DNA of 64,000 nt from Loxodes magnus (GCA_946699065.1 CAMPDV010000120.1:372001-436000); one strand, 5' to 3'; shown: positions 27,170-40,052, counted from the first letter of the stretch. The notes: generated by a model from the sequence alone, not told the origin. Made by a program: numbers and translations.

Positions 27170-27570
27170 CAGTGCGTAGCACCTCATTGGCGCGCAACTC
27201 TTTCAGTATTACAATTTAATATTAAGAAAAATGTTCTAATATTTCTTGTTAAAATTCTAGAAGTCCAATGAGTCATGTCAGCTTCTCCAAATGGGGAATC
27301 TTCTTATTTAAAATTATTCTTAAATCTTGAGTCAAATGTTTCAGTCTTCTTGAATAAGGTCCAAATAAGAATTAGTTATTAAATGCATAATTAGAAGGTC
27401 CGTCAGTCAAACTTTCACACTGCTAGAGAGAACCCTCAGGGTAAGTTAGTTATGTCTCAACGGATCTTATCCACCCTTCTCCACTGTGCATTTAATGCGA
27501 GATTACTCACAACGCAGTATACAATGCACCAGATTACCTACTAGTTTTTCTGACGCGGCCAAGATCCATT
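27170..27570. repeat. GC-richer dispersed element, copy b, unit 2
   Basis: Unit 2 copy of the element at 11335-11735 with a handful of substitutions. Confidence 0.5.
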
Positions 27571-27879
27571 TTATATAATAATAGTACTAATTTAAAATAA
27601 TTTGATATGAAATATAAGTTGGAAATTTCTTAACTTTTAAACTGAATGCCTTTTATTGAGAAGTTATAATCCAATTCTTATAAGATTTGAAAATATCAGA
27701 AAAATAACTTGTTTTTAATTTTCTTTTTCATACATTTTTACTTTTTGTTATATCTACGAGGATTTAAATTAATTCTTTTTAATTTAATGATCTTCAAGTA
27801 AGATATATAGAGTAAATGATCACTCAAAGTTTAAAAGAAAGAGAAAATAGAAATTTACTAGAAATCTATAAAGATACAA

Positions 27880-28305
27880 CTAAGTTAGAAATAGATATAC
27901 ATTTTGATAGGTTGCTTTACTTTCTATAATCTTACAGTTTTTCTATATTATATTTTTTAAGTTTTAGACTCTTTACATTCTTAAGATTTTATTACTTCTA
28001 TATTTTTATTAAATTGTTTCATATACTCTTTCACTTCATCTTTATTACAATTATCTTGAAAATCTTAAACTTTATCGTAAAAATTGTAGATTTTTTATAA
28101 TTCTTTTTTATCTTTTTATGACTTGAATTTGTAGCAAATGCTTCAATTTATAATAGATGAAGGTTCATTTTATTAAAATCTATTTCTTATTTATCTGTTC
28201 CACTAATTTCTATAGACTCAACTTTTCTTTGTATTAATAAAATAATTTACTAACTTGCAAAGTCCTATGTCTCTTTTTAGCAGCAACAAAGTTATCTCGT
28301 TATAA
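27880..28305 (-). pseudogene. Frameshifted helical protein remnant, unit 2
   Basis: Unit 2 copy of the 12045-12470 remnant, with the same frame change. Confidence 0.38.
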
Positions 28306-29039
28306 ATATGCATAGATTTTACCTAATAGCCATTATTTGATTTTCTTAATTCTTTTAAATTAATATTTTAATTTAAATAGTACATTCCTATTTAAAGATA
28401 CTGATACTCATTTTCATTTAGCATTTAAAATCTTAGTTATCTCTTTATCTATTTAGTAATAAGACTCATAATATTATTTTCAGAAAAGATTGCTTTTACT
28501 CACTAATTTTTCATTTTTATCTTTAAGATTATAATCTTTATTCTTATTTTGTTTTCATCGAAAAATAGTTTCAAGTGTAGAAAATAAAAGTTTTGCTGAT
28601 AGATTTAATGAATACTAGCTAAGTATTAATAATAAGAAAATTTAATCTAGTTATGCTTTTAAACAACTAATGTTATATCATCAATGAAATTTTATCATAT
28701 TGCTTTATTTTAAAAAGTCATTAGTAGTTTATTAAGTTACTTGAGCTTTTAGTTTTATAAAGGAACTGTTATATATTCTTGTTTATTGCCATTTATAAGT
28801 TATTCCTTTGCTTTTATTCATATTATTTATTATATTTTTCTTCAAAACTCTCACAAGTTTGCTTGTCTTTGCAAGTGCCTATGCTTTTAAAAATGTTTAG
28901 ATTATATTTGTTATTCTATTAAGCTTTATCCAATATTTTTCTTGCTTGTTTGTTAGCAAAAATTTATAAAAATGTATATAAAATTACTAAAGAAATAAGA
29001 GTATCAACACAGAAAATAACTTTAGAAGTATATATTTAG

Positions 29040-29360
29040 AAAATAATCTTTTATTAGCTTAAAATTTAATTAACTTTAGATTTTATTTAGTTTTTATGAT
29101 TTAATCTTCAGGAATTTTTCTCCAAGTTGCTTTTAATTTTTCAATTTTCTTCCAATCTTTTTTATGGCTTAATTAAGCGATAAATAAATATTTCTTTTTT
29201 AAAAATACTTGAAAGATATATTAGTTAACTGCTAAAGTATATCAAGCTTCTATACAAGTTATATCCTTTTTCTTCTTAAGTATTTTAATAGCTTCACTTA
29301 AATTTGTTTATTTCATATAATTTAAGACTTCATGATTTCTTTACAAATAATAAAAGAAGT
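29040..29360 (-). pseudogene. Helical (TPR-like?) protein remnant, unit 2
   Basis: Unit 2 copy of the 13205-13525 fragment, almost unchanged. Confidence 0.38.
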
Positions 29361-31494
29361 TCCTTTAAAGCAACAAAAGCAATAAAAGCTTAGAAAATTA
29401 ATTCTTAGATCTTAGTTAAAATTAGCATTGTTTCAGTGCTCTTATTTCTTCTATATTTTACTTTTGGAAACATATTCAGTGATAATCTATTATTTACAAA
29501 TCTATAAGATAAAGTCAGTGGAAGGATATAAAAGTCTTATATTTTATAATATAAATAACTAACTAAAACTAAAAACAATTAGCAATAAATAGTTAGGGTT
29601 TTAACATTAACCATATAGAACTTTAGCCAATCCTTAAGTAACTATTCATTAATTTATACACTTTTATTATAATACACTAAATTTATTTATTTAAACTAAG
29701 ATAATACAACTGCAGAATTTAAACTTATAGAAATACAAAATGTTAGAAAATAGTTTTGTAAAGTATTGATATAACTTAGATGCTGATATAACTTAATTAT
29801 TAATATTATAAAATAAATGTTTAAATATAAAATTATAAGATAAAGAATATTCTTAATTTCTAAGAGACAGAGTCTTGTGGATTATGATGCTATGGTTGAT
29901 ATTACTTAGCTAATTCATTAAAATTAATTATTTCCTAAAACTTAAATTATTATATTATTAATAGATTATACAGCTTAGTTTTTAATTTGTCTAATAGCAA
30001 AGCATAGAACCATCTTAAATTATTAAATAGACATACAAATATCTTACATACAGACTTTAGGATCTTTAATTTAGTAAGGCCTTAATAATAAGTTATTAAA
30101 AGCTTAATAATTAAATCTATATATCTTTTATTAGACACAGGATATTGTTTAATAGATATATGATAAAGATTTGGTTTTACAGAAATGATTATCTAAACTT
30201 TATCTTTTATAACTTAAACTTTTCTTATTGTTTATGTTTCTTTATTTATAACTAAAGTCACTTATCATTATATTTCAACCTTTATGAAACTAATAAATAA
30301 TAACTCTTTTAGAAAGCTTTTAAATTAAGTTTAAAGCTTAATAAACACTCATATGGTTACTTTGCTGTAGCTTTTTCAAATTAATTAAGCTTATCTAGAA
30401 AGAGAGTCTAAATGTCTTGATAATAATATTAATCTAGCAAGATAAGAATTAGCATTTAATAAATAGCTTCTAACTCTTATCTTCCAATTAATATTAAAAA
30501 CCAGATTTATAAAAGTTGCTTAGTTGATAAGTTAAGATTTTTAACAAAAATATAACTCTAGAAAGTTAAAATATAACGCAAGGAGAAAGCATAAAAGAAT
30601 GCTGATAGATGTAATAGTAAAATATGAAAGAATCTAAATAATTTTATTAAAGAGTTTAAATAATTTCTATATCCATTTTAATGTTTAGTCTATTCATTTA
30701 TTTAACAACTATCTAGAAAACAACTCATTCCAAATTTATCTCCTGAGTTTGTTGCTAGTGAAGCAAATGGATTTTTAGATAAAGTTATTAAATGAGTTTA
30801 TCAATGCAAACTAAATAATGGAGTTTTAAAGATTTAGTTACTATGTATAAATAAAATACGCTTTTCTCTATATATTTTTAAAATAGTTAAAGTAAGTTAA
30901 TTAATAATTTCCTTTTAATGCCTAGATTTTAATAAAGTTAATTGATTCAAATATTGCTAATATATCAACACTTTTAAATTTTTCTTTTAGAATATTTATT
31001 CTCATGCTTTACATAGAAACTTATTCATATACCTATTTTTGTATCTTTTAAAGTTTCTAAAAAGAGTTGATATAGTCAGTTTTTAAAATTGTGTGTTCAT
31101 ATATAGATAGAATGTTTAATAAATAGATAAGCATGCTAATAACTAATTACTATCTGTTTAATTTTAAAATTAATATTCATATTTTATTATTTCTCTCTTA
31201 AAGAAGGAGTCTTCATTTAGGATTGTTTGACAGTATAAATAGCTCCAATTTTGTTATAATTATTATACCTTTAATTGAATAGCATTTCGCTTTGGTAATT
31301 TTGAACTTTTTAATTCTAAAATATTCTTATTGCTTAAGCGAAATAAATAGATTAAAATGCTTGTTTTAAGATATAAGTACATTTTTTCCTAGGATAAATT
31401 ATAAGAAAATAGCAATGTTAAAAGCTATTTGGATACTAAGCTTATTTAATTAGCTTTCTCTTTACCATAGAAATTATTAATTATCAAGTTTATT

Positions 31495-31855
31495 TTAAAT
31501 GAAAGATAAAGCTATTTCGACAGCCTTTAGAATCTTATTGTTTTAAACATCATTATTGGTAGTTATTTTTAAACCTTGAGAAATATAAATCTGTAAGCAA
31601 TTGAGTCAAATCTCTCCAATAGTACAGAATCATTATGACTAATGTTTATAAATTCGTTCCAAAATCTCACTTTCAGATAAAATGTTACGATTTAGTACAA
31701 TCAAATAACTTTAATATGAGTGTTCAGACTTAATAACAAGAAATAGACTAGTTTCCACTAAGAGAGTATTTAAGCTTTACTAAAATAGAATTAATTTATA
31801 AATCCTTCTTCATTCTTAACTTAGTTTATTTAGATTTAAGTACAAATTAAGAAAA
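31495..31855 (-). pseudogene. Coding remnant crossing the unit 2/unit 3 junction
   Basis: Second full copy of the junction-spanning minus-strand remnant described at 15660-16020, same frameshift. Confidence 0.43.
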
Positions 31856-32854
31856 TTTAGCTGTAGTAGAAGGCTTATTTCTCAAAATAAGAGTTCAATT
31901 CACATTTTTCCTAAGTTATTTAATCTAATGATTTTATAAGCAAATAATGCTTAAACTTATCTGCATGCTGTTACTTATCCTTAATGATTTGAATTATTTA
32001 GATTTTTAATGCTTACAATTAGACAAAATCAGAAATTGGTTACAATTCATAGAGATCAATATCCAACTATAATTAAGAAGCTTTCAATTAAAGTTACCTT
32101 TTTAAAATCATTTTATCATGAAGATACATTTGTATCCTTTTGTTACTTTAGCAAAAGAGTTCTTTCAATTAATCTTATTTAAAAGGCCTTTATCACTCAT
32201 TTAGATATCAAAGCATATACATTTTTACTTTTAATCAGCATAGAAAAATAAAAGATTTGATTAAGCTGCTACTTTTATCTTGCTACAGTTAAAAGGAATC
32301 CTATATTCCTAACTAAAGGTTAACTGTATTTAGCATTAATTAATATCTAAAGTTAAAATTATGTCTCTAGTAAGATTAATTATGAGTATTTCTTGTTATC
32401 TCTTTAAGTACTAAGATTGAAACAGCTTGGTTATTACTTAAAAGTAAAAGCATAGAAGTGAAGACATCTTCTTAGAATATCTTCTTATTTTTGAAGAATA
32501 ATCTTTATTATTATAGCAAGTTTATCAGTTTAATGTATATCAGTTCAAGTATTAATTTTAGTATCTTTCATCTACTAAATAACTTATAAGCGTAACTCTT
32601 AATAAGCTTTATTAACTAAGAGAGGCATAAATATACTTATATTGATAAGTTCTATTTAAGTGTATAAGAGTTAGAAAGTATCCAATATAATTAATACAGT
32701 TAAGACCTTTACTCATGTAACTAAGTAGCTAGGTAATTTACAGAATTATTTTACTTATTTGAGTTAATAGATTTTCTTTTATAGTAAACTTAACTAAAGA
32801 CATATTTAAACTATTTCATTTCTATCAATTATCGTTAATCATAATCAAGCCAAT

Positions 32855-33643
32855 ATGCAAAACTTAATTCAGTCAGGAGATTAAAATCAGTCCGTACAAA
32901 CTCTTTTCACTATATTTTCCTTATCGAGTCTAGAAGATGAAGTTTAATCTCCTTTAAACTAGATTACGAACAGCTAAAAGGAGAATAAATGGAATAAAAA
33001 GTCAGTTTCATATGATATGGACAATTCCAGTCAGAATTAGTTAGATCAAGGAATTTTAAGTAAGTCTGAGGAATAAATTGCTGCTAAAAAGGAGTATTTA
33101 TTTAGAAAGTACAGTAGATCTAAATCCAAAATGTAGAATCATTCAAAACACTTAGATTGCAACTAGGATGAAGAAGCTAAAATAAATGATCCAGAAGAAT
33201 ATTAATAATCTTTACAGTAAGATATGTATAATAACGAGCTACTTCAACTAAAAAAAATTAAGAGAGAATTCTAACTTATAAAGCATAAACTCTATAAATC
33301 CTAGGAACAAAATCAAAAAGAGAATCAATTTAGCTTAGAAAAGTCTTAAAAGTAAAATTATAATATTTTACTTGTTGAAGAAAAAGAAAAAGAAGTCTAA
33401 GAAAAAATAAAAGATATTTAGCTGAAGTTGATTAGAGTTAATCAGTAATAAACGTAGAACTAAAATTAAAACATCCTTTGCGATGATAAGGAAAAGCAAA
33501 AAGAAGTTAAAATCTACGATCAATATTAAGAAAATTTTAAAATTAAAAGACTCCTTTTAAAGAACTTGGATATCTTTACTTATCTAATTATATTTCTAAT
33601 TTCGGTTTTTTATTTGGCAGGGAATGGATTTATGAAAAAGTGA
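32855..33643 (+). CDS. Coiled-coil/membrane protein (array unit 3 copy)
   Basis: Third intact copy of the 262-codon frame, with the unit 2 versions of the two variable codons. The presence of three open copies shows that the frame has not been broken since the array amplified, but the copies are so similar that this is weak evidence for selection. Confidence 0.5.
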
Positions 33644-35757
33644 GAACTAGATTTGATTATGTTTTGTTATTTAATAATAATTATATTTATAAGTAAAGTA
33701 TATAGCTAATTAATTACTTGTATATATCTTCTTTTCCTTTTATATGTCTATAAGTAATAATAGTTTAGTAGCTTTGTCTTAGTTGTATTTTAATATTATA
33801 AAATAAGATTTAATAAGGTAAGTTATTAATAATTTGGAGACTTAAACTAGACTTTTTAAATTTAGCTTCTTCTATACTTTTATGTAACTTTTATTCTTAT
33901 CAAGTAAATCTTTAATAGATAGTGAAGATCTAAATTTATCTATTGCAATAATATTTAATTTCTTAACTTAAAATACCTTTATCTTCAATTTTAGCTAATA
34001 GAGGTAATTTAGAACGCTTAAAAATAAAGAAGCCAGTTAAATTATATTTGTACCTTTATTTAGTTTTGGATATAACATTTTTGAAGGGCAATAAATGAAA
34101 TAAATGTAAGCTTTAAAGCAACCTAATACTTCTAAAGTAGATGAACAATTAAATAATTGTATTATAATACATCTTTATAAATTAGTTAAATTAAGACTTT
34201 TTTAAAGGATTATTATAAGATTACTTGCTAGTTTCTTTGCTTAGCATTTGTATTATTATATTTGCTTTTATTACTCAAATTTAAAAAGGAGCTTGCATTT
34301 TAAAATCTAGACGAATGCTTTAAACACTCAAGCAAAACATCTAAGAAATAAAGATAATTATAAATTGAATTTTTCATATAAAGCCAATTTTTATAATATT
34401 AGTAAGTTTTAAGGATTATAGAGCTATATTCTTCTAAATTTAGAATATATAAATGAAAAGTAAAAATCTTATTTAATTAGATAGAGTTTACAGTTTTTAA
34501 TTAAGATGCTATAGAAAGAGATTATCTATTAAAGCATACATCATATTCCTACATGAATATATTATTCTATAAATATAACTCTTTAGCTCTTAATTTATTT
34601 GAAAATAGATATTATTTTACTATTAGTGAAGTTATCTCTATTAATTAAGCAATTACTAATCATATTGTTTTAGGAATTTAAGAAGAAAGATAAAATTACC
34701 TAAGGAGATATTAATATATTTCACAATCATGTTTTATCTATTTATATAAGCTATTTTTATTCTTCCCTTCAATTAAGTATAAATTTATAATTATCACTAC
34801 TTAGTTATATTTCTAGATCTTCAAAACTATTTTGCTCTATTTAAGCTTATTATTTAGTTAAATTAAGTAAAATATATAATTAATGAAATAAGCTCTTTAT
34901 ATTAATGAGCTTTATTTAGAAAGTATTTATTATTCATTCCTTATTAACCTTTGTAGCTATTTAATTAAGTTAACAAAGCAGGTTCAAGTTTTATTAAATG
35001 CTAAGCTTTCCAAAAGAAAAATCTATTTATATCAAGATATAATTGTTTTAGAAAGCTTTTCTTAGCATTATTTATTTATTCTTAGCATTGCTTTTAAAAT
35101 AATTATCTAACTTATCTAATGTTAGAGATGCATAGGTTTTAAACATTAACTTGGCTAATTACTCTCTAATTTATTTTAGCATAAAGATTTAATTATCTAA
35201 GTATGTAAACAATTATAATTTTCCTTATTTCACTAGATTTACTACAATCTACATTTATTATAAAGCTAATTCTTTATTACTTATTTCATTCTAATTAACT
35301 CATTCCTTTATGCTACTTAGAAGTAAGCAACAAATATCTAAATTTTGTTTCTTTAAACTTTAATAATAAAGATCTCAAATATTACTATTTTAAGCTATTT
35401 CTATTTTACCAAATAATCATCATCTTAATTTAAAAAATTGCATTGTAATAGTTAAATCCTTTAAAAATAGGTATATTTGGGATATCAATTAAGTACTACT
35501 AGGTATCTGAATATAGGTTACTTTTAGATATATGATATTAGTTTATTTACTAAGATATTTCTATTTTTAACTTTTTAATTTATTGAAAACGCGAAATTTA
35601 ATATTGTAAAATTAAGTTATTGCAAGCATAACTACTTTAACCATTTAAAATTTATAATAAAGGAAATATTAATAATACCATTGAAATACAAAGTTAAATA
35701 TTATAAATGCTTGAAATCAAGAATATGCCTTCTTTTAGTTTTTTAAGCTTCTATTTA

Positions 35758-36318
35758 AAATTGTGCATGACATGGTTCCTTTTAATTTAAGCTAAATCTT
35801 CCTCTCGATTTTATATTTCATTATACACATTTTGTTACTATGCTAGCAGCCAGGTTTTTAAGCAATCTTTGTGAACGTATTTTACAGGCCTATGAAGTTA
35901 CCAGATGAGATTAGCTTTCCATTCTATTCCCTAGAACCATAGCTAATTCGGAATTATTAGTCTCCTTTTGAAGAAGCAGAACTTTAGCTTTCCATTTTAA
36001 TCAATTTTTACTATTCTCAAATTTGAATCTCTTGATTCTGTATTTTCAAAGCTTATTAATTTTCACTATGTTGCTACCTCAGCTGTAATTAATTTTTCTT
36101 TGAATCGCTAAACTTTCCTCAAACTATAAATTTTTTGAATCAATTAAGTTTCATTCACTGATAGATCAATATGCAACTACCCACAAGCATTTTACTCGTT
36201 TTCATCCCTTGCTGAAGCATAAAGTTCCTCAATATTAAGGGGTATATAACGTCTTTCCACTCTTAAGAATAACTCCTTTCAGACTAATTTTCTTCTAAGT
36301 CAAGCAAATTAAAGTATT
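35758..36318 (-). pseudogene. RING-variant remnant, unit 3
   Basis: Third copy of the RINGv remnant, same frameshift and same missing cysteines. It agrees with unit 1 at some sites and with unit 2 at others. Confidence 0.65.
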
Positions 36319-37289
36319 TTGATAAGCCCTAAAATCTAAGCAAATTAATACTTTATAGTTAGTTCTCTATGCTCATATATACTTAATTACACATCTGTTT
36401 ATATACTTGCATCTTTAACTTTAAATACTTAAAAGCTAATTAACCTCTTTAAACATATGATACTTTATACTTACCATCTAAAAGTAGGAGATAGCTAGGT
36501 ATATCATTATACATGAAACTATCATTACAAGCTAGGGACTGATAAGCTATGTCAATTAAATAACTAATAGAACATTATCTTCTTAAGAGTTATTATATAA
36601 TCATCAAAATAAACGTTAAAGGATAAATGAAACAATAAATGCAGATTAATTAAATGCCTTTTAGCTTCTAATTCGCTTTAATCATAAGTAGGGAATATTA
36701 CTAAATCAGCACTTCTAAGATAAGCACATAACTTAGATAAGTAATGAAAGAGATTAAGTCAAATATAAATTTAGCTTGGCTGACGAATGAATTAGGGCAA
36801 AGTTCTTTTAAGCAAAATGTTTACTATCTTTGATTTGAAGGAAATAACCAAAAAGTAGGAATGAAGTTTTTAAATAATGATTAGTAAGCAGGAAATTGAG
36901 ATTTTAAGAGTGAAAATCGTAAGTTAACTACTTAAATCTAGTAATTTATGCACTAAATATAGGACTAGGAAAGGAAGAAAATGAGATTTAAAATGATTTA
37001 TAAGATAATAATAGCTATTAAGCTAGATTTGAATATCAAGAATTTGTAATTTACAAATGTGTAAAAGATATATCAACCATATAATTATTATGGTGCTTAT
37101 TTAAAGTCTCTGCTATTTCATATAAAATAAATATTTTTAGCTAAAGTTATTAAAAGTTTTTTGATTCTGAGATTCTAATTTTATTAATTTTATGCATTTA
37201 AGCCTTTTTATCCGTTCTTAAAATTGATTTAGATCTATTAACCTAAAATATGCTATTAGTAAATTTAGAATAGTTCTTTAATTAAATTA

Positions 37290-37304
37290 ATTAGACTTAA
37301 ATTA
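37290..37304. repeat. Left target-site duplication (15 bp)
   Basis: ATTAGACTTAAATTA. It is repeated exactly at 38126-38140, on the other side of the inserted element. Unit 2 has a single copy of this sequence at the same place, which shows it is a target-site duplication. Confidence 0.95.
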
Positions 37305-38125
37305 AAATAAAAAAATGGAAATGGAATAGAATATTCGACTATCTAAAAATTAGGCAAGGAACGCAAGAAGAAGAGCTAACAAAGAACTAGAGAAGAAGTA
37401 GAAATCAATGGAACACTTATCAAGCTCCTCTTCAGAAGGCAAAGTAATGGTTGGACAAGTTAATGAGAGCACTTCGCTTTCAATTGAAATGGAAAAGATG
37501 AAAAAATTAATTTCTAAATATGAAGAAGAAACATATAATCAAGGAGAAAGAATTAGAGAGCTTATGAATAACATTGAGGATCAAAATAACGAACTATTAA
37601 TTCTTAGGAAATAGCTTATATAAAACAATATTGTGACAGAACAATAGCTCTATACTCAGTCTTAAAATAATTTCAAACAAGGGGTAAACATGAGTATTGA
37701 AGTCCTCCCTTCTTAAGCAAAAGATTAAGAAATAAATAAAGAATAAAATGTTGATAAAAGTTTAATTAAAAGAATAGAACAAATAGAAAAATTAGTTTTG
37801 CCTTAGTTGAATAAAAAAAAATAGACAAAAAATTGTTGATGTTGTAAGTCGAAATATCACTTATTAAAAAATTGTTAAAAATGATAAAAATTGAAAAAAA
37901 GAGAAGAAATAAAAACATGAAAGATGTTAAACAAACTTTGAATAACCGACTCAGGAATTTACAAATAGAAATTATTTAGTGGTAACATGGAAAATTCATT
38001 GTGGTAGCCACCCACATTCAAAAAAAGGCCGTGGTATACATCCACGTTAAAAAAAAGGCGGAGCGAAATCGGTTGGAATCCCGAAGAACTCCAAAACTCT
38101 TAACATTTTAGTTTACATTATTATT
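37305..38125 (+). mobile_element. ORF1-only retroelement inserted in array unit 3
   Basis: An 821-bp insertion absent from units 1 and 2, flanked by an exact 15-bp target duplication, as expected for target-primed (non-LTR) retrotransposition. It starts AAATAAAAAAATGG, carries one coding frame (37315), then a 3' region with two short GC hairpins (GTGGTAGCCACCCAC at about 38000; CGTGGTATACATCCACG at about 38031), the motif GGTTGGAATCCC, and a (TTA)n tail. No reverse transcriptase is present, so it must have been mobilised by a partner, probably a LINE. It is younger than the array amplification or at least private to unit 3. Confidence 0.92.
37315..37941 (+). CDS. Retroelement ORF1-like protein: coiled coil plus CCHC knuckle
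   Basis: Starts at the first ATG, ten bases from the element's 5' end. In ciliate code the frame is open 174 codons to a TGA at 37837, but that TGA lies inside a zinc knuckle: Cys-Trp(TGA)-Cys-Cys, KSKY, His, LLKN, Cys, an exact C-x2-C-x4-H-x4-C. So it is read as Trp here, and the true stop is probably the TGA at 37918 or 37939 (the latter is used). N-terminal 30 residues are Arg/Lys-rich; residues ~65-110 (KMKKLISKYEEETYNQGERI) form coiled coil. The layout, basic region, coiled coil and knuckle, is that of LINE ORF1/gag-like nucleic-acid-binding proteins. No frameshift is seen, so it may be functional. Confidence 0.72.
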
Positions 38126-38140
38126 ATTAGACTTAAATTA
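38126..38140. repeat. Right target-site duplication (15 bp)
   Basis: Exact copy of 37290-37304. After it, the array sequence resumes at the base where unit 2 continues. Confidence 0.95.
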
Positions 38141-39360
38141 TACTAGCATCTCTTATTTACATTTATCACTAAAATGCATACTTTAAGTAACTTCTATTAT
38201 TGCAATGCTTAATAAATTTAAGAATTTTTATTTTACTAATTATTTCTAATAAAAACTAAATAATTTCAATAAGTATCTAAATACTTAAATTAAGACTCAA
38301 TCTTTCTAATTTCTTAAATATATAATTAGTATCCATAAAGCTTTTAATTATATATCTCTTATACATTTTATTATTATATTTTATTAAATCCATAAAGCAA
38401 CTAATTCCCTTCTATTTCTTTTAGAATTTAAATATTATAACTAGATAATTATATATACTTTAATTTAAATAGTCAAATTCAAGTATTTTATTGAAAATAT
38501 GCTTTATCGTTTGCAATACATTTAAAGCTTTTAGCTTTACTTTTAATTTTTACTTAAAAAGATTGTTTTTCTCTTACAAGCCTTTAGTATATTAAATTCT
38601 TTCTTTAAGTCTTTATTTAGTTTAGTATTGTCATAGAACTATTTCCACAATTAAACTTACTTAAAGAAATAGTTACTTTATAGCTTAGCATAACTTAACT
38701 AAAATTAGATATTTTAATTTAGCTTTAGGTATTAAACTTACAATTTACAGATATATATAAATTTAAGTTCTAGTGTAGCTTATAAATTTATTTAGTACCT
38801 ATGTTTATATTTAAGCAAAATGCTGCTTAAGCACAAGATAAATAATAGACTTTCAAGTAATTTTATATCTTTTAACTCTGTTTCTTGTCTATCTAACATA
38901 AAACAATTCCTTTATACTTCTATTTATTTAGATCATCCTTTATTTTTAAAACTGCTTCTATAAACTTAATTTTATTTAAGACTTTAATAATTATTCTACC
39001 TAATGAGACTATATAATTTAATATAAATTAACATAAATTCAAATTTTTACTAAGCTAAATTATTAAGAGCTATATCAGTTTTTTATCGCATCTTTATTTA
39101 TTTTCTGGTAATTTTTACATCAGCAAATTTAAGAAATTGTAAGAAATGTATTTCATAATATTTAAAAAGTAAATTAAGAAAACAGATTTAAAAGAAAGAG
39201 ACTAGATACTAATAAATTAAACTAGAAATGTATTTAGAATAAAGCATAAGTATAAGAATAGATAGATTTAAAAAGAAATAAAAAACTGTTCATGATTTAT
39301 AAATTATATTATAATTAATTACAAAAGTATTTAATAAAATCTTAGCTAATCTTTTAAATA

Positions 39361-40052
39361 ATGGAAGTACACCAACAAACTCAGAAATGTGAAATTTGCT
39401 TCTTGGAATATGATTTTAGAGACAATATTCCCAAGTTACTACCCTGTGCATTGCTTATGTCATATATGCTTATAGGCTAGTTCAAAAATAAGGAACAATA
39501 AATTGAATGTCCTTTTTGTAAAAAGATAAACTAAATTGATATAAATGAGATTCCTATAATTTTCTAAATGATCGAAACTTAATACTCATGCTAAAATATT
39601 TAAAATTAAATTGAAGCGAAAAAAATTAAAGGCAAAATAATTAATACATGATCATCAGGACTTTTTGATTGCTTTAAAGATATAGAATCTATAACTTTTA
39701 TTTGTCCATATGTATCTAGTCTGTGATGGCAGGGGTTAAAATTTTACTAACTTAACTGAAAAAACAAACTAAAGCTTCAATATCTAACATGTTTGTTTCC
39801 TTGTGTTTTATTCTGTGTAGCCAGATATAAAATGAGAAAATAATTGGGCATAGAAGGAACATTATGTTAAGATATAATGGCTCATTGCTTATGTCACTGT
39901 TGTGCGCTTTATTAAGAAAATGAAAATGCATATAAATACTTTTTATAATAATAAGTATTAAAGCAAAAAAAATTTTTTCAACCAAATAGAAATTGAACAG
40001 TAGGACTATTTGAGTTCTTTAAAAGCCCTTATTAAATTTGCTCTTTTATATG
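39361..40052 (+). pseudogene. RING-PLAC8-PLAC8 protein, 5' part (broken)
   Basis: Starts ATG with MEVHQQTQKCEICFLEYDF, a RING beginning (C-x2-C). LLPC, HCLCHICLQ and IECPFCKKI complete a C3HC4 RING but need two frame changes between 39430 and 39520. From there one frame runs through to 40052: W-SSGLFDCFKDIES, KMRKQLGIEGTLCQD, IMAHCLCHCCALYQE, which is a PLAC8 Cys-rich domain, then W-TVGLFEFFKSPYQICSFI, the start of a second PLAC8 domain. The Trp that opens each PLAC8 domain is TGA. The gene is then cut by the retroelement at 40053-41035. RING suggests an E3 ligase; PLAC8 proteins are membrane-associated. The minus-strand standard ORF at 39752-39985 is a shadow. Confidence 0.7.

Larger units (their letters stand above)
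15840..31674. repeat. Tandem array, unit 2
   Basis: Second direct copy, 15,835 bp. The offset from unit 1 falls from 15839 at the left end to 15835 at the right end through a few 1-2 base indels. Some differences are private to this unit (for example a G to T change in its first ten bases), others are shared with unit 1 or with unit 3. It carries the same set of frames and remnants as unit 1. Confidence 0.95.
31675..39158. repeat. Tandem array, unit 3, truncated and interrupted
   Basis: Third copy, matching the first ~6.65 kb of the unit and then ending. It is interrupted at 37305-38125 by a retroelement with its target duplication; apart from that and small indels (including a 6-base insertion near 34097) it is collinear with the other two. 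Near-identity ends at about 39158; after this only weak similarity to the corresponding unit sequence persists for ~150 bp. The LINE fragment and dispersed elements in the right part of units 1 and 2 are absent here. Confidence 0.93.

Noticed and set aside
37315-37839. Ending the retroelement protein at its first TGA
   Set aside because: That TGA lies between cysteines of an exact CCHC knuckle and is best read as Trp.
1-39158. CRISPR array or satellite DNA
   Set aside because: The period is ~15.8 kb and units contain genes; there are no short repeat-spacer structures.
39752-39985. Minus-strand 77-codon ORF with hydrophobic stretches
   Set aside because: It is the complement of the first PLAC8 domain, whose conserved motif (CHCCALYQE) is on the plus strand.
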